DNA of 38,949 nt from an uncultured Bacteroidota bacterium. GTDB taxonomy: Bacteria; Bacteroidota; Bacteroidia; Bacteroidales; F082. The stretch is taken from positions 1 through 38,949 of the forward strand of contig CAITDJ010000101.1 in the NCBI GenBank assembly GCA_903891085.1, in the 5' to 3' direction. The position numbers and the translations under genes were made by a program. Positions 9,041 through 19,570 of the stretch are shown here, piece by piece. Below the pieces are notes generated by a model. It was given only the letters and a program-made list of their open reading frames with translations, made no database searches and was not told the origin of the DNA. Numbering within the stretch: the stretch's first letter is position 1; each line of letters starts with the position of its first letter.

Positions 9041-9505
9041 ATGCTTACAGCAGAAGAAATACACGAAATCAAAGAGGAGTTTCATCTTTATCCTTACAAG
9101 CAGGCCGCTTGCATCGAGGCATTGAAGGTGGTGCAGAAGCACCGTCGTTGGGTTTCGGATGAAAACATTAAAGACCTGGCCGGGTTACTTGAGATGTCAG
9201 CCGAAGAAATTGACAGCGTTGCCACTTTCTATAACCTGATTTATCGGAAGCCTGTCGGAAAATATGTGATCCTGCTCTGTGACAGTGTAAGTTGTTATAT
9301 CATGGGTTACGAAACTGTTTTACAGCATCTTGAAAGAACACTCGGAATAAAATACGGTGAGACCACAACAGATGACCGGTTCACTATGTTACCGGTTCCC
9401 TGCTTAGGAACCTGCGATCACGCGCCTGCCATGATGGTTGGTAATGATCTGTACCGTGATCTCACTCCTGAAAAAATTGATGAGATTTTGAATTCTTATA
9501 ATTAG
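9041..9505 (+). CDS. nuoE: NADH-quinone oxidoreductase subunit E
   Basis: NuoE is the 24-kDa thioredoxin-like subunit carrying the 2Fe-2S cluster N1a. The four ligands are C80-x4-C85 (LLCDSVSCYIMG) and C121-x3-C125 (PCLGTCDHAPA). The N-terminus holds the expected helical bundle, with VATFYNLIYRKPVGKY before the cluster domain. Its 154 residues are typical. With nuoF and nuoG it forms the NADH-oxidising arm. nuoF follows after 90 bp. Confidence 0.96.
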   Translation: MLTAEEIHEIKEEFHLYPYKQAACIEALKVVQKHRRWVSDENIKDLAGLLEMSAEEIDSVATFYNLIYRKPVGKYVILLCDSVSCYIMGYETVLQHLERTLGIKYGETTTDDRFTMLPVPCLGTCDHAPAMMVGNDLYRDLTPEKIDEILNSYN

Positions 9506-9595
9506 AGATTGTCGATGATAAAATCAGATATTAAAAATATCCATATATACAACGAAGATTTATCTTAACCTACAACAGATAACCACGCATAGAAA

Positions 9596-10867
9596 ATGGA
9601 GAGACCGCTTACAAAAAACATTCGCCCCGACGGAAAACCGGTGTTTATCAAGGAGTATGAGTCCCTTGGTGGCTACCAATCCGTTAAAAAAGCATTGAAA
9701 ATGCAGCCCAAAGAGGTTACTGAGCTGGTTAAAAAATCAAATCTCAAGGGAAGGGGAGGCGCTGGGTTCAACACCGGATTGAAATGGAGTTTTGTCCCCA
9801 TGGAAGGCGAATTTGAACACAAATATCTTGTTGCCAATGGTGACGAAATGGAACCCGGTACCTTTAAAGACAGGTTGCTAATTGAAGGTGATCCGCACCA
9901 ACTTATTGAAGGTATGATTGTTACTGCCTTCGCGATACAGGCTGATGAAGGTTATATTTTTATTCGTGGTGAATATACCTATGCCGCTGATGTGGTTGCC
10001 AAAGCACTTGCCGAAGCATACGAAGCTGGTTATCTTGGTACCAATATTATGAAAACAGGTTACAAATTCAATTTGCATCTGCATACCAGCGTTGGACGTT
10101 ATATCTGTGGCGAAGAAACAGCATTATTGAACTCATTGGAAGGCAAACGGGCCAATCCAAGGGCAAAACCACCCTTTCCGCAGGTAAGCGGATTGTTTGG
10201 TCAGCCAACCATAGTGAATAATATTGAGACTTTATGCAATATTCCCCATATCATCAACAATGGCGTTGAATGGTACAATGGTTTGAGTCTGACTCCCGGC
10301 GACGGTGGTACCAAATTGTTTGGTGCCTCAGGAAAAGTAAAAAAACCTGGTTTGTGGGAGTTGCCTTTTGGTGTCACATTACGCGAATTGCTCGAAGATT
10401 ATGCAGGTGGAATGCAGGACGGATTGAAGTTTAAAGGCTGCCTTCCGGGTGGCGCATCCACTGATTTTCTGGTTGCTGAACACCTGGATATCAAAATGGA
10501 TTATGCATCTGTTGCTGCTGCCGGAAGCCGACTTGGTACTGGAACAATGATTGTTCTCGACGATAAGACTTGTCCTGTTGGCATGGTGTTAAACCTTGAG
10601 CATTTCTTTGCACAGGAATCCTGTGGATTCTGCACACCTTGTCGTGAAGGTTTGCCATGGACTGAAAAGATTTTGCGGAAGATTGAAGAAGGTAAAGGCG
10701 AAATGAAAGATTTGGATATTTTGCAGTTCCACACAAAGTTTATGGGACCGGGCAATACATTCTGCGCGCTGGCGCCTGGTGCAATGGCACCATTGCAGAG
10801 TGCACTGAAATATTTTAGAGAAGATTTTGAGCTACATATTAAAGAACATAAATGTTCGTGGAAATAA
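9596..10867 (+). CDS. nuoF: NADH-quinone oxidoreductase subunit F (FMN/NADH binding)
   Basis: NuoF oxidises NADH, holding FMN and the 4Fe-4S cluster N3. The glycine-rich FMN/NADH loop GRGGAGF is at 52-58. A second nucleotide-binding stretch, VGRYICGEETALLNSLEG, follows, then an SLBB region. Cluster ligands are C343-x2-C346-x2-C349 (SCGFCTPCREG) and C390 (NTFCALAPG). The length of 423 residues is normal. The gene stops six bases before nuoG, so the two are tightly coupled. Confidence 0.97.
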   Translation: MERPLTKNIRPDGKPVFIKEYESLGGYQSVKKALKMQPKEVTELVKKSNLKGRGGAGFNTGLKWSFVPMEGEFEHKYLVANGDEMEPGTFKDRLLIEGDPHQLIEGMIVTAFAIQADEGYIFIRGEYTYAADVVAKALAEAYEAGYLGTNIMKTGYKFNLHLHTSVGRYICGEETALLNSLEGKRANPRAKPPFPQVSGLFGQPTIVNNIETLCNIPHIINNGVEWYNGLSLTPGDGGTKLFGASGKVKKPGLWELPFGVTLRELLEDYAGGMQDGLKFKGCLPGGASTDFLVAEHLDIKMDYASVAAAGSRLGTGTMIVLDDKTCPVGMVLNLEHFFAQESCGFCTPCREGLPWTEKILRKIEEGKGEMKDLDILQFHTKFMGPGNTFCALAPGAMAPLQSALKYFREDFELHIKEHKCSWK

Positions 10868-10873
10868 ATTAAG

Positions 10874-13549
10874 ATGGCTAAGATTAAGATTAACGGTAAA
10901 GAACTTGAGGTAGACCCTAAAAAGAACCTGCTGGAAGCCAGTATTTCAGCCGGTTTTGATGTGCCATATTTTTGTTGGCACCCAAAATTAGGGTCCATTG
11001 GATCGTGCAGGCAATGCGCTGTTGTGAAATACAGAGACGAGAATGATAAAGTAGGCCGGGTGGTGATGTCATGTATGGAACCAGCTTCGGAAGGGTCGAT
11101 CATTTCAACCGATGCGCCACAGGCTGTGGAATTCAGGTCAAATGTTATCGAAGCGTTAATGACCAATCACCCACACGATTGTCCGGTGTGTGATGAGGGT
11201 GGCGAATGTCATTTACAGGATATGACAGTAATGTCGGGACACACGACCAGAAGATATGAATTTGAGAAACGTACCCATAAAAACCAGTATCTCGGGCCAT
11301 TCATCAACCATGAAATGAACCGTTGTATTCAGTGTTACCGTTGTGTTCGTTACTATCGTGATTATGCCGGTGGAGACGATTTAAATGTGTTCTCTTCACG
11401 CAACCGGGTTTATTTTGGACGCGCCAACGATGGTGTACTTGAAAGTGAATTCAGTGGTAACCTCGTCGAGGTTTGTCCAACCGGAGTTTTTACAGATAAA
11501 ACTTTAAAGAAACACCATACCCGCAAATGGGATTTGACTACAGCACCATCCATTTGTGTGCATTGCAGCGTTGGTTGCAATACCATTGCAGGCGAGCGAT
11601 ATGGCACTGTAAGACGCATCTATAGCCGCTACAACGAACAGGTGAATGGCTATTTTCTATGCGATCGTGGTCGTTTTGGTTATGAATTTGTTAACAGCGA
11701 TCAACGAATCAAAAAATATTTCATTCCGGGTGCAACGGAAGGTGTTAACAAAACAGCCGCATTCGATTTCATTGCAAAAGCCTTAAAAGGAAAGAAAATT
11801 GTTGGCATAGGCTCACCAAGGGCATCACTCGAAACAAACTTCACACTTAAACAACTGGTTGGAAGTGAAAACTTTTCAACCGGACTAAGTAATTTTGATT
11901 ATCAATTGGCAAAACTGGCCGTTGATACGCTCAGAAACGGATGTGTTAAATCTCCTTCCCTGAAGGAGGTTGAACTGAGTGAATCTGTTTTTGTGTTAGG
12001 TGAAGATGTAACCCAAACCGCACCGATGTTAGCATTGGCCATTCGTCAGGGGATAAAGAATTTAGTGAAACCAAAAGCTGACAAAGCTGGTATTCCCCAA
12101 TGGAATGACGCACCTGTCCGGGAAATTATACAGTCGGCACACGGACCGCTGCATATTGCAGCACCAGTGGCTACCCGTTTGGATGATGTGGCAACAACAA
12201 CCTATTACAACGCACCTGAAAATATTGCGCGTTTGGGTTATGCAGTTGCACATTACATTAACAGTAAACTCGTATTGCCGTCAGGCTTGACCGAGGATGT
12301 AAAAACATTGGCTGGTAAAATTGCTGCAGATTTATTAGCCTCAGACAAACCGCTTGTTGTAAGCGGTGTTCATTGCAAGAATGAAGATATTATCAAAGCA
12401 GCCTCTGATGTTGCAACTGCATTGAAAGAGGCTGGCAAATCAGTTTCTTTGAGTTTGACATTTGAGGAGAGCAATAGTTTTGGTGTTGTTATGCTTAATG
12501 GCAAACCGCTGGAAGTATTATTTGATGCTGCAAAAACTGGCAAAGTGGAGGTTTTGATTGTTGTTGAAAATGATTTGTACCGTCGATTGAGTCAAGAAAG
12601 AGTAGATGCCTATTTGTCACAATTTGAGCAGGTGATTGTGCTTGACCATAATTGTACTTCCACAACAAAAAAAGCTTCTGTGATTCTACCAGTTGGTACA
12701 TTTACCGAAGCAGACGGAACATTTGTTAATCAGGAAGGCAGAGCACAGCGTTTTTATCAGGTATTTGTTCCTGAGAGTGACACAGCCGAAAGTTGGAGAC
12801 GTATTGCAGAATTGGCAGCAGCCATTGAAAAGCCGTTTGAAGCTAGCTCTTTCTTCGATTTCACTTCAGCAGTCGCGAATGCAATGCCTCAATTTAAAGG
12901 AATTGATGGTATCGCGCCGCCGCCTGATTATAAAATTGAAGGACAAAAAGTACCACGCGAGTCGCATCGTTACAGTGGCCGTACAGCCATGAAAGCAAAT
13001 ATCAGTGTGCATGAACTGAAGCCTGCTGAAGATTTGGATTCACCTATGTCATTTACAATGGAGGGATTTCAGGGGGAGGCACCTTCAGCCCTGACAACAT
13101 CCTATTGGTCACCAGGTTGGAATTCAGTTCAGTCGATCAATAAATACCAGATAGAAGTTGGTGGAGCGCTGCATGGTGGCAATCCGGGTCTTCGTTTGGT
13201 AGAACCAGCTGCCAAAGGAACTTATTATCAAAGTATTCCTGATGCATTCAAGGTTTCATCAAAAGGATTGGTTGCTGTTCCTGTTTATAAGATTTTTGGT
13301 TCAGAGGAGTTGAGTGCGAAAGCTCCGGCTGTGAAGGAAAGAAGTGGAGAAGCGTTTGTTGCATTAAGTACAGCTGATGCCAAAAAACTTGCATTGAACG
13401 AGGGAGATACCGTTGAAATTTCAATGGGTAACCAGGTAACAAGTATGAATGTGATTATAATGAAGGAATTAACCGAAGGACTTGCCGGTATATCGGTTGG
13501 TTATTGTGGCGTGAATCCTGAATTGTCGGAAGTTTCATTTAAAAAATAG
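10874..13549 (+). CDS. nuoG: NADH-quinone oxidoreductase subunit G
   Basis: NuoG is the largest peripheral subunit and carries the iron-sulfur chain between NuoF and NuoI. The 891 residues begin with a 2Fe-2S domain (CWHP-x7-CRQC, then CMEP). Next are the His-Cys box [14 protein letters not shown], a 4Fe-4S segment ([11 protein letters not shown]) and a molybdopterin-oxidoreductase-type 4Fe-4S domain with [14 protein letters not shown] long oxidoreductase-fold body follows, ending in a beta-rich dinucleotide-binding-like domain from about 810. The length is close to the E. coli type (about 900). nuoH starts eight bases later. Confidence 0.95.
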   Translation: MAKIKINGKELEVDPKKNLLEASISAGFDVPYFCWHPKLGSIGSCRQCAVVKYRDENDKVGRVVMSCMEPASEGSIISTDAPQAVEFRSNVIEALMTNHPHDCPVCDEGGECHLQDMTVMSGHTTRRYEFEKRTHKNQYLGPFINHEMNRCIQCYRCVRYYRDYAGGDDLNVFSSRNRVYFGRANDGVLESEFSGNLVEVCPTGVFTDKTLKKHHTRKWDLTTAPSICVHCSVGCNTIAGERYGTVRRIYSRYNEQVNGYFLCDRGRFGYEFVNSDQRIKKYFIPGATEGVNKTAAFDFIAKALKGKKIVGIGSPRASLETNFTLKQLVGSENFSTGLSNFDYQLAKLAVDTLRNGCVKSPSLKEVELSESVFVLGEDVTQTAPMLALAIRQGIKNLVKPKADKAGIPQWNDAPVREIIQSAHGPLHIAAPVATRLDDVATTTYYNAPENIARLGYAVAHYINSKLVLPSGLTEDVKTLAGKIAADLLASDKPLVVSGVHCKNEDIIKAASDVATALKEAGKSVSLSLTFEESNSFGVVMLNGKPLEVLFDAAKTGKVEVLIVVENDLYRRLSQERVDAYLSQFEQVIVLDHNCTSTTKKASVILPVGTFTEADGTFVNQEGRAQRFYQVFVPESDTAESWRRIAELAAAIEKPFEASSFFDFTSAVANAMPQFKGIDGIAPPPDYKIEGQKVPRESHRYSGRTAMKANISVHELKPAEDLDSPMSFTMEGFQGEAPSALTTSYWSPGWNSVQSINKYQIEVGGALHGGNPGLRLVEPAAKGTYYQSIPDAFKVSSKGLVAVPVYKIFGSEELSAKAPAVKERSGEAFVALSTADAKKLALNEGDTVEISMGNQVTSMNVIIMKELTEGLAGISVGYCGVNPELSEVSFKK

Positions 13550-13557
13550 AGTCGGAT

Positions 13558-14511
13558 ATGGACGAAACCTTGCATTATATATTAGTCATAGCAGGCGTGT
13601 TGATTACGCTACTGACCATCGCTGCCGGTAATATTTATATCGAGCGCCGGTTGTTATCCTTGTGGCAGGATCGTTACGGCCCTAACAGGGTAGGTCCTTT
13701 CGGCCTGTTACAAGTTGTTGCCGATGTTGTGAAAATATTTACGAAAGAAGACTGGATCCCTCGTTTTGCAGACCGCACAATTTTCGTGTTTGCCCCGGCA
13801 ATTATTATGATTACCATTCTTATCACCTTCGCGGTGATTCCGTTTGCGCCAAATATTGTTGTTGCCGATTTGAATATTGGGTTGTTGTTTTTCCTTGGAT
13901 TGTCATCATTGGGCGCATACAGTCTTGTGTTGGGTGGATGGGCTTCAAACAACAAATATTCATTGCTGGGAGCCATGCGCGGTGCTGCACAAATGCTGAG
14001 TTATGAAGTGTTCATGGGACTTTCATTGATGGGCGTTGTGATGATGACTGGCTCATTCAGCATGGTTGATATTGTTGAGGCACAGAAAAATGTTTGGTTC
14101 GTGATTCCTCAATTTGCTGGATTTGTCATTTTCCTTATTGCTGGTTTGGCCGAATCGCACCGTATACCATTTGATATTCCTGAATCGGAAAGCGAACTGA
14201 TTGCTGGTTTCCACTCTGAATACTCTGGTATGAAATTCGGTATGTTTTTCGTTGGTGAATACCTGGCAATCACATTGATTTCGGCCTTGGTAACAACCTT
14301 GTTCTTTGGCGGATGGTTAGGACCTGATTTTCTTCCACCAGTAGCGTGGTTTGCAATTAAAGTCTTTGGTTTTATCGCTTTTATCGTGTTGTTGCGTGCT
14401 TCTTTACCGAGGCCTCGTTACGATCAGTTGTTGGGATTTGGATGGAAAATTTTACTTCCGTTATCATTGATCAACATTCTCGTTACAGGAGCAATCCTGT
14501 TGAGTAATTAA
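13558..14511 (+). CDS. nuoH: NADH-quinone oxidoreductase subunit H
   Basis: NuoH is an eight-helix membrane subunit forming the entrance of the quinone chamber. The 317 residues show the signatures [21 protein letters not shown] near the N-terminus and [23 protein letters not shown] at about 200-225, an acidic loop that contacts NuoB and NuoD. Near the C-terminus is [19 protein letters not shown]. The gene lies between nuoG and nuoI with short gaps, as expected for this operon. Confidence 0.97.
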   Translation: MDETLHYILVIAGVLITLLTIAAGNIYIERRLLSLWQDRYGPNRVGPFGLLQVVADVVKIFTKEDWIPRFADRTIFVFAPAIIMITILITFAVIPFAPNIVVADLNIGLLFFLGLSSLGAYSLVLGGWASNNKYSLLGAMRGAAQMLSYEVFMGLSLMGVVMMTGSFSMVDIVEAQKNVWFVIPQFAGFVIFLIAGLAESHRIPFDIPESESELIAGFHSEYSGMKFGMFFVGEYLAITLISALVTTLFFGGWLGPDFLPPVAWFAIKVFGFIAFIVLLRASLPRPRYDQLLGFGWKILLPLSLINILVTGAILLSN

Positions 14512-14538
14512 ACGAATTATTGACAAAAAAACATAGAT

Positions 14539-15057
14539 ATGTTAAGTCATTTAAGAAGTATAGGTTTGGCCCTTGCGCATACATTTGCCAAGAGAGAGAC
14601 CATCCAATATCCTGATCAGAAGGTTGATCTGGCTGCAAGATACCGGGGACGAATTGTTCTCACCCGCGATCCTGACGGTATGGAGCGTTGTGTTGGTTGC
14701 TATTTATGCGCTGCTGCTTGTCCGGTCGATTGTATTTCATTGGAGGCAGGCAATGATGAAGAAACAGGAAGAAGATATCCGGTAACTTTCAGGATCAATT
14801 TTTCGCGTTGCATTTTTTGTGGTTATTGCGAAGAGGCTTGTCCAACCTATGCAATTCAACTTACACCAGATTACGAAATATGTGAGTATGACCGTAAAAA
14901 TCTGGTGTATGAGAAAAAAGATTTATTGATTGCAGGCCAGGGGAAACAACATGGTTATAATTTCTACCGCGTTGCAGGAATGGCTATCGCTGGTAAGGAC
15001 AAGGGAGAAGGACAAAATGAACTTCCACCGGTTGATGTGAAGGGGTTGATGCCTTAG
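14539..15057 (+). CDS. nuoI: NADH-quinone oxidoreductase subunit I
   Basis: NuoI is an 8Fe ferredoxin-like subunit carrying clusters N6a and N6b. Both motifs are intact: C51-x2-C54-x2-C57-x3-C61-P and C91-x2-C94-x2-C97-x3-C101-P. The length of 172 residues is normal, and the protein starts with an amphipathic helix that docks on the membrane arm. The gap to nuoJ is unusually long (190 bp) and holds a gene remnant (15115-15222). Confidence 0.97.
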   Translation: MLSHLRSIGLALAHTFAKRETIQYPDQKVDLAARYRGRIVLTRDPDGMERCVGCYLCAAACPVDCISLEAGNDEETGRRYPVTFRINFSRCIFCGYCEEACPTYAIQLTPDYEICEYDRKNLVYEKKDLLIAGQGKQHGYNFYRVAGMAIAGKDKGEGQNELPPVDVKGLMP

Positions 15058-15060
15058 TGG

Positions 15061-15100
15061 GTTTATAAGTTGATAAGTTGATTGGTTGATAGGTTTGTAA
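15061..15100 (+). repeat. Degenerate AGTTGAT-type simple repeat
   Basis: After the nuoI stop the sequence repeats imperfect units of the form (A)AGTTGATA/GGTTGATAG. It has low complexity and no coding potential. Repeats of this kind often surround four-helix-bundle genes in this phylum, and a remnant of such a gene follows immediately. Confidence 0.5.
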
Positions 15101-15114
15101 GTTTTAGAAAAGAA

Positions 15115-15222
15115 ATGAAATACGCTTTTGAAAATTTGGAGGTTTGGCAAAAGTCAAGTGAACATGTAAAGCATGTTAATAAGTTGACTTCTCCCTGCCT
15201 ATCAGCTATAAGAATAAGTTAA
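15115..15222 (+). pseudogene. Decayed 5' end of a four-helix-bundle protein gene
   Basis: A 35-codon frame (ATG at 15115, TAA at 15220-15222) begins MKYAFENLEVWQK and includes KLTS. FENLEVWQKA-x-E-x-V-x-x-[IV]-Y-x-L-T is the standard start of four-helix-bundle proteins (TIGR02436, the 23S rRNA intervening-sequence family), normally about 115-130 residues. Homology stops after KLTS and the rest is missing, so this is a truncated relic. It sits inside the nuo operon, preceded by degenerate TTGATAAG-type repeats at 15061-15100. An intact member of the family occurs at 27887-28273. Confidence 0.65.
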
Positions 15223-15247
15223 GAATAATTAATTAAAAATAGAAATA

Positions 15248-15772
15248 ATGTTAATAGTGTTTTACCTGGCGGCGATTGTAGCGATAATTTCGACTATTCT
15301 GGCTGTTACCCGCTCAAATGCTGTCCATTCCCTGCTCTATCTGATTGTTTCATTTCTGGCATCGGCTGTGGTGTTTTTTGTTCTGGGTGCTCATTTCATT
15401 GCTGCACTTGAAGTGATTGTTTATGCTGGTGCTATCATGGTGCTCTTTGTTTTCGTTATCATGATGCTCAATGTTGGCAGTGAAACAGAAAGGCCGGATA
15501 AAAAATGGCTCTCACCAAAAACCTGGGTTGGGCCTGCAATTCTTGCCCTGGTGCTTTTCTGTGAATTGGCTTATGTAGTGCTGTCGAAAGAATCAATACC
15601 AGGAAGTGAAGCCATTGTAACACCAAAAGAAGTAGGTATTTCATTGTTTACTCAATACCTTCTCGGTATCGAGATCGCCGCGGTAATGCTCATGTCGGGT
15701 ATTATTGGCGCTTATCATCTGGCACAGATCAAAAAGAAAAGTAAACATAGATTTTTGGGAGGAGAAGAATAA
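15248..15772 (+). CDS. nuoJ: NADH-quinone oxidoreductase subunit J
   Basis: NuoJ is a five-helix membrane subunit next to NuoK and NuoA. The 174 residues contain the expected hydrophobic helices and the signatures NAVHSLLYLIVSFLASA and EVIVYAGAIMVLFVFVIMML, the third helix with the pi-bulge region. The C-terminus is a short basic cytoplasmic tail. The stop is two bases from the nuoK start, so the genes are coupled. Confidence 0.96.
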   Translation: MLIVFYLAAIVAIISTILAVTRSNAVHSLLYLIVSFLASAVVFFVLGAHFIAALEVIVYAGAIMVLFVFVIMMLNVGSETERPDKKWLSPKTWVGPAILALVLFCELAYVVLSKESIPGSEAIVTPKEVGISLFTQYLLGIEIAAVMLMSGIIGAYHLAQIKKKSKHRFLGGEE

Positions 15773-15774
15773 TT

Positions 15775-16083
15775 ATGAATACAATTCCTGTTGAACACAG
15801 TTTATTACTGGCTGCCATGCTGTTTGTCATCGGACTGATTGGTGTGCTATCGCGTAGAAATGTCATTCTCATGCTCATGTCGGTCGAAATTATGCTCAAT
15901 GCTGCCGGAATGGCATTCGTTGTGGCTGGTTCACGCTGGGTACAACCGGATGGACAGGTAATGTTCATCTTCATTTTATCGATGGCAGCAGCCGAAGTTT
16001 CGGTTGGACTTGCATTGATTTTACAGATGTTTCATATCAATAAGTCGATTGATACAAAGTCGTTGGGAAAACTACACGATTAA
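15775..16083 (+). CDS. nuoK: NADH-quinone oxidoreductase subunit K
   Basis: NuoK is a three-helix subunit of the proton-pumping arm, related to MrpC. The 102-residue protein has the signature GLIGVLSRRNVILMLMSVEIMLNAAG, including the membrane glutamate of SVEIMLN, and a second glutamate in MAAAEVSVGLAL. Length and order are normal. nuoL follows after 75 bp. Confidence 0.97.
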   Translation: MNTIPVEHSLLLAAMLFVIGLIGVLSRRNVILMLMSVEIMLNAAGMAFVVAGSRWVQPDGQVMFIFILSMAAAEVSVGLALILQMFHINKSIDTKSLGKLHD

Positions 16084-16158
16084 GTTTCTCTAAAACATTG
16101 TAATTTAGATATATAAGATATAACAATTTTAAAAACAGAAATACCAAATACCTAAGAT

Positions 16159-18051
16159 ATGATTGACTACTTGTGGTTGGTTCCTGCACTTCCTTTTTTA
16201 GGCTTCCTCGTTCTGACATTTTTCGGGAAGAAGCTTACAAAAAACGCAATTTCATTTGTCGGTGCTGGTTCGGTCGGATTGGCGGCATTGTTGACGATTA
16301 TCATCGGAATACAGTTTTTACTGTCACCCCCTGATGGTAATTTTTTCAATCAAAAGCTATGGACATGGATGAATGTTGGCGGGATGTCACCTTCCATCGC
16401 TTTTCATCTGGATGCCCTGTCCCTGATTTTCATTTTCGTAATCACCTTTGTTGGATTCCTGATTCATGTCTATTCGACAGAATACATGCGTGAGGATGAA
16501 GGTTTTGCGCGTTTCTTATCCTTTATGAACCTGTTTGTGGGTTCGATGTTGGTATTGATTTTAGCCGACAACCTCGCCCTTATGTATCTTGGTTGGGAAG
16601 GTGTGGGATTATGTAGCTTTCTTTTGATTGGATTCTGGTACAAAGAGCCTGCCAATGCAGCGGCAGCACGTAAGGCTTTTATTGTAACCCGTGTGGGTGA
16701 TACAGCTATGGCACTGGGTTTGTTTTTACTAATCGTGAATTTCAATACACTCAATATTCAGGATATCCTGCATACAGCACCAACACAATGGACTGCCGGT
16801 AATTCAACCGCTGTATGGATCGCGTTTTTACTGTTAGGCGGTGCCGTCGGTAAATCAGCACAGCTTCCATTACAAACATGGTTACCTGATGCGATGGCAG
16901 GTCCATCACCTGTGAGTGCCTTGATTCATGCTGCAACCATGGTTACAGCCGGTGTTTATCTTATCGCCCGGAATCATGTTTTGTTCGAATTGGCTCCATC
17001 TGCCATGAGTGCGGTGGCCATTATTGGTGCAGCAACCTTATTGATGGCAGGTTTTGCTGCTATTGTACAAAATGATATTAAAAGAGTATTGGCCTATTCA
17101 ACCATCAGTCAGATTGGTTATATGTTTCTTGCATTGGGCGTTGGCGCCTGGTCAGCCGGTATATTTCATTTTATGATTCATGCTTTCTTTAAAGCCTTGT
17201 TATTTCTTGGTGCCGGCGCCGTCATTCATGCCTTGCATCATGAACAGAATATGTTTAAAATGGGTGGTTTGCGCAAAGAACTGCCAATTGTTTTCTGGAC
17301 ATTCCTTGCTGGTTCGGCAGCTTTGGCAGCCTTGCCTTTAATAAGTGCCGGGTTCTACAGTAAAGATGCTATTTTATGGTATGCCTGGTCTTCCAATAAG
17401 GGCAGCCTGATATTGTGGGCAGCTGCTTTTTTTGGTGCTTTCGTTACTTCAATCTATACTTTCCGGATGGTATTTCTTACTTTCTGGGGAAAAATGAAAA
17501 CCCATGTGCACATTCATCTTGGCAATGCGATGCAGATTCCTTTGATTGTGCTTGCCGTACTTTCTTTATTGGGTGGTTTTATTGAAACCCCTCATAGTCT
17601 TGGTCACATAACAATATTTTCAAGTTTTCTGAATCCTGTTCTTCCCGAGGTGCAACTAAACCATGGTGGAGAGTTTACAGAAATTATTCTGCAGATTTTG
17701 ACAGCACTGACCGGATTTCTTGGAATCTATCTAGCATGGCATTTCTGGTACAAAAAACCGGCAATGGTATATAACTTTAAACAAACAGGATTAGGAACCG
17801 GATTATATAAACTTTGGCTGAGTGGTTGGGCGTTTGATTGGGTATATGATACATTATTTGTTAAACCATTTATCAAACTGTCACAAATCAATAAAGATGA
17901 CATCGTTGACCAATTGAATATCGGCTTGGCCGGACTTGTAAACTGGCTTCATAGTGTGATAAAAAAGACACAGAACGGCAATATCCGCTGGTACGCAACA
18001 GGCATTGCAATAGGCTTAGTAATCACTTTAACCATTGTACTTTTCTTATGA
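16159..18051 (+). CDS. nuoL: NADH-quinone oxidoreductase subunit L
   Basis: NuoL is the distal antiporter-like proton-pumping subunit. The 630 residues include many membrane helices. Signatures are GWEGVGLCSFLLIGFW (about 144-160) and LPLQTWLPDAMAGPSPVSALIHAATMVTAGVYLI, the proton-channel half with the key lysine and histidine region. The C-terminus has the lateral helix followed by a terminal membrane segment (FLVITLTIVLF-like end). The length is typical. The stop overlaps the nuoM ATG by four bases (ATGA). Confidence 0.97.
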   Translation: MIDYLWLVPALPFLGFLVLTFFGKKLTKNAISFVGAGSVGLAALLTIIIGIQFLLSPPDGNFFNQKLWTWMNVGGMSPSIAFHLDALSLIFIFVITFVGFLIHVYSTEYMREDEGFARFLSFMNLFVGSMLVLILADNLALMYLGWEGVGLCSFLLIGFWYKEPANAAAARKAFIVTRVGDTAMALGLFLLIVNFNTLNIQDILHTAPTQWTAGNSTAVWIAFLLLGGAVGKSAQLPLQTWLPDAMAGPSPVSALIHAATMVTAGVYLIARNHVLFELAPSAMSAVAIIGAATLLMAGFAAIVQNDIKRVLAYSTISQIGYMFLALGVGAWSAGIFHFMIHAFFKALLFLGAGAVIHALHHEQNMFKMGGLRKELPIVFWTFLAGSAALAALPLISAGFYSKDAILWYAWSSNKGSLILWAAAFFGAFVTSIYTFRMVFLTFWGKMKTHVHIHLGNAMQIPLIVLAVLSLLGGFIETPHSLGHITIFSSFLNPVLPEVQLNHGGEFTEIILQILTALTGFLGIYLAWHFWYKKPAMVYNFKQTGLGTGLYKLWLSGWAFDWVYDTLFVKPFIKLSQINKDDIVDQLNIGLAGLVNWLHSVIKKTQNGNIRWYATGIAIGLVITLTIVLFL

Positions 18052-19523
18052 TAATCATATATTTAATCGGGATTTTAATGTTAGGTGGAGCTGCGGCATG
18101 GATTGCTGACAGATTTAACCGGCATTTCGCGAGGAACATTTCCTTGATTGCAGTTTTGGTGGCTTTTGTTATCGCTATTGCTTATACTGCTGCCAACTAT
18201 GTTCAGATTACTTCCTCAAATACAAGCCTTTGGCTGGTTGATTATAAGTTGAGCTGGATACCTTCCTTTGGTATCAGTTTCCATCTTGCAATGGACGGAC
18301 TGAGTTTGATCATGGTATTACTCACACTTTTTCTTGGCGTTTTATCTGTGTTGATTTCATGGAAAGAGATCAAAGACCGTACAGGTTTTTACTATTTCAA
18401 TTTATTATGGATTCTGGCAGGTATCATTGGCGTGTTTACTGCGGTTGATTTGTTTCTTTTTTACTTCTTCTGGGAAATTATGTTGATTCCCATGTATTTC
18501 CTTATTGGAATCTGGGGTCACGAACGAAAAATATACGCGGCTTATAAATTTTTCATCTATACACAGGCCAGCGGTCTGTTAATGTTCCTTGCTATTCTTG
18601 GATTATATTTCATCCATGGTAAAACAACCGGAGTTTATTCATTCGATTATTTTGATTTGTTGGGAACGAAGTTTGAACCTACCATGGGATTTTTGCTGAT
18701 GAGTGGGTTTTTATTGGCTTTTACTGTGAAGTTACCGATCGTGCCTTTGCACAACTGGCTGCCCGATGCCCATACACAGGCACCAACAGCCGGTAGTTTG
18801 ATTTTGGCCGGATTGCTTTTGAAGACCGGTGCCTACGGTATCATTCGTTTTGCCATTCCTTTCTTTCCTGATGCAGCCCATGCTTTTGCACCTTACGGAA
18901 TGATCATTGGAACCATTGGTATCCTTTACGGAGCAAAACTAGCCTTCTCACAGACCGATTTGAAGCGTTTGGTTGCATACACCAGCGTGAGTCATATGGG
19001 ATTTGTTATGCTGGGCGTATGGGCATTTAATGAGCTTGCCTTTCAGGGCGTTGTGATGCAGATGGTTACACATGGTATCAGTACAGGTGCTTTGTTTATC
19101 CTTGTCGGGTTTTTATATGAAAGAACCCATACGCGCGATATCAATAGTTTTGGTGGATTGTGGGCACAGGTTCCGAAACTGGGTAGTATGATGTTGATTT
19201 TCGCACTCGCTTCGTTGGGTTTACCGGGATTGGGTAATTTCATTGCGGAGTTTCTTGTATTGTCAGGATCTTATCAGGCAAATATGATAGTCACGGCCAT
19301 TGCATCCATTGGATTGGTGTTGGGAACTGTTTATTCACTCCGTATTTTTCAACGGGTGTTTCAGGGTCCAAAAATCAAGGAGTGGACTATGCCCGACCTG
19401 AGTTGGCGTGAAGTGATTGTTATCGGCTCTTTGGTATTGGTTATCTTTTGGTTAGGACTTTATCCTCAACCCGTTATCGATACCGTTAAACCAGTAATTG
19501 CGAACGTTTTAGGATATTTATAA
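18048..19523 (+). CDS. nuoM: NADH-quinone oxidoreductase subunit M
   Basis: NuoM is the middle antiporter-like subunit. The 491 residues contain FFWEIMLIPMYFLIGIWG (with the channel glutamate), KLPIVPLHNWLPDAHTQAPTAGSLILAGLLLKTGAYG and LKRLVAYTSVSHMGFVMLG, all diagnostic. Its start overlaps the nuoL stop by four bases, indicating coupled translation. nuoN follows after 47 bp. Confidence 0.97.
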   Translation: MIIIYLIGILMLGGAAAWIADRFNRHFARNISLIAVLVAFVIAIAYTAANYVQITSSNTSLWLVDYKLSWIPSFGISFHLAMDGLSLIMVLLTLFLGVLSVLISWKEIKDRTGFYYFNLLWILAGIIGVFTAVDLFLFYFFWEIMLIPMYFLIGIWGHERKIYAAYKFFIYTQASGLLMFLAILGLYFIHGKTTGVYSFDYFDLLGTKFEPTMGFLLMSGFLLAFTVKLPIVPLHNWLPDAHTQAPTAGSLILAGLLLKTGAYGIIRFAIPFFPDAAHAFAPYGMIIGTIGILYGAKLAFSQTDLKRLVAYTSVSHMGFVMLGVWAFNELAFQGVVMQMVTHGISTGALFILVGFLYERTHTRDINSFGGLWAQVPKLGSMMLIFALASLGLPGLGNFIAEFLVLSGSYQANMIVTAIASIGLVLGTVYSLRIFQRVFQGPKIKEWTMPDLSWREVIVIGSLVLVIFWLGLYPQPVIDTVKPVIANVLGYL

Positions 19524-19570
19524 AGAAATTTAGTTTAATTATTCCCAAATAGCTGGGATCAAAGCAATAT

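Noticed and set aside
10501..11166. 221-codon minus-strand frame opposite nuoF and nuoG
   Set aside because: It lies wholly antisense to two well-supported genes and has no recognisable domain.
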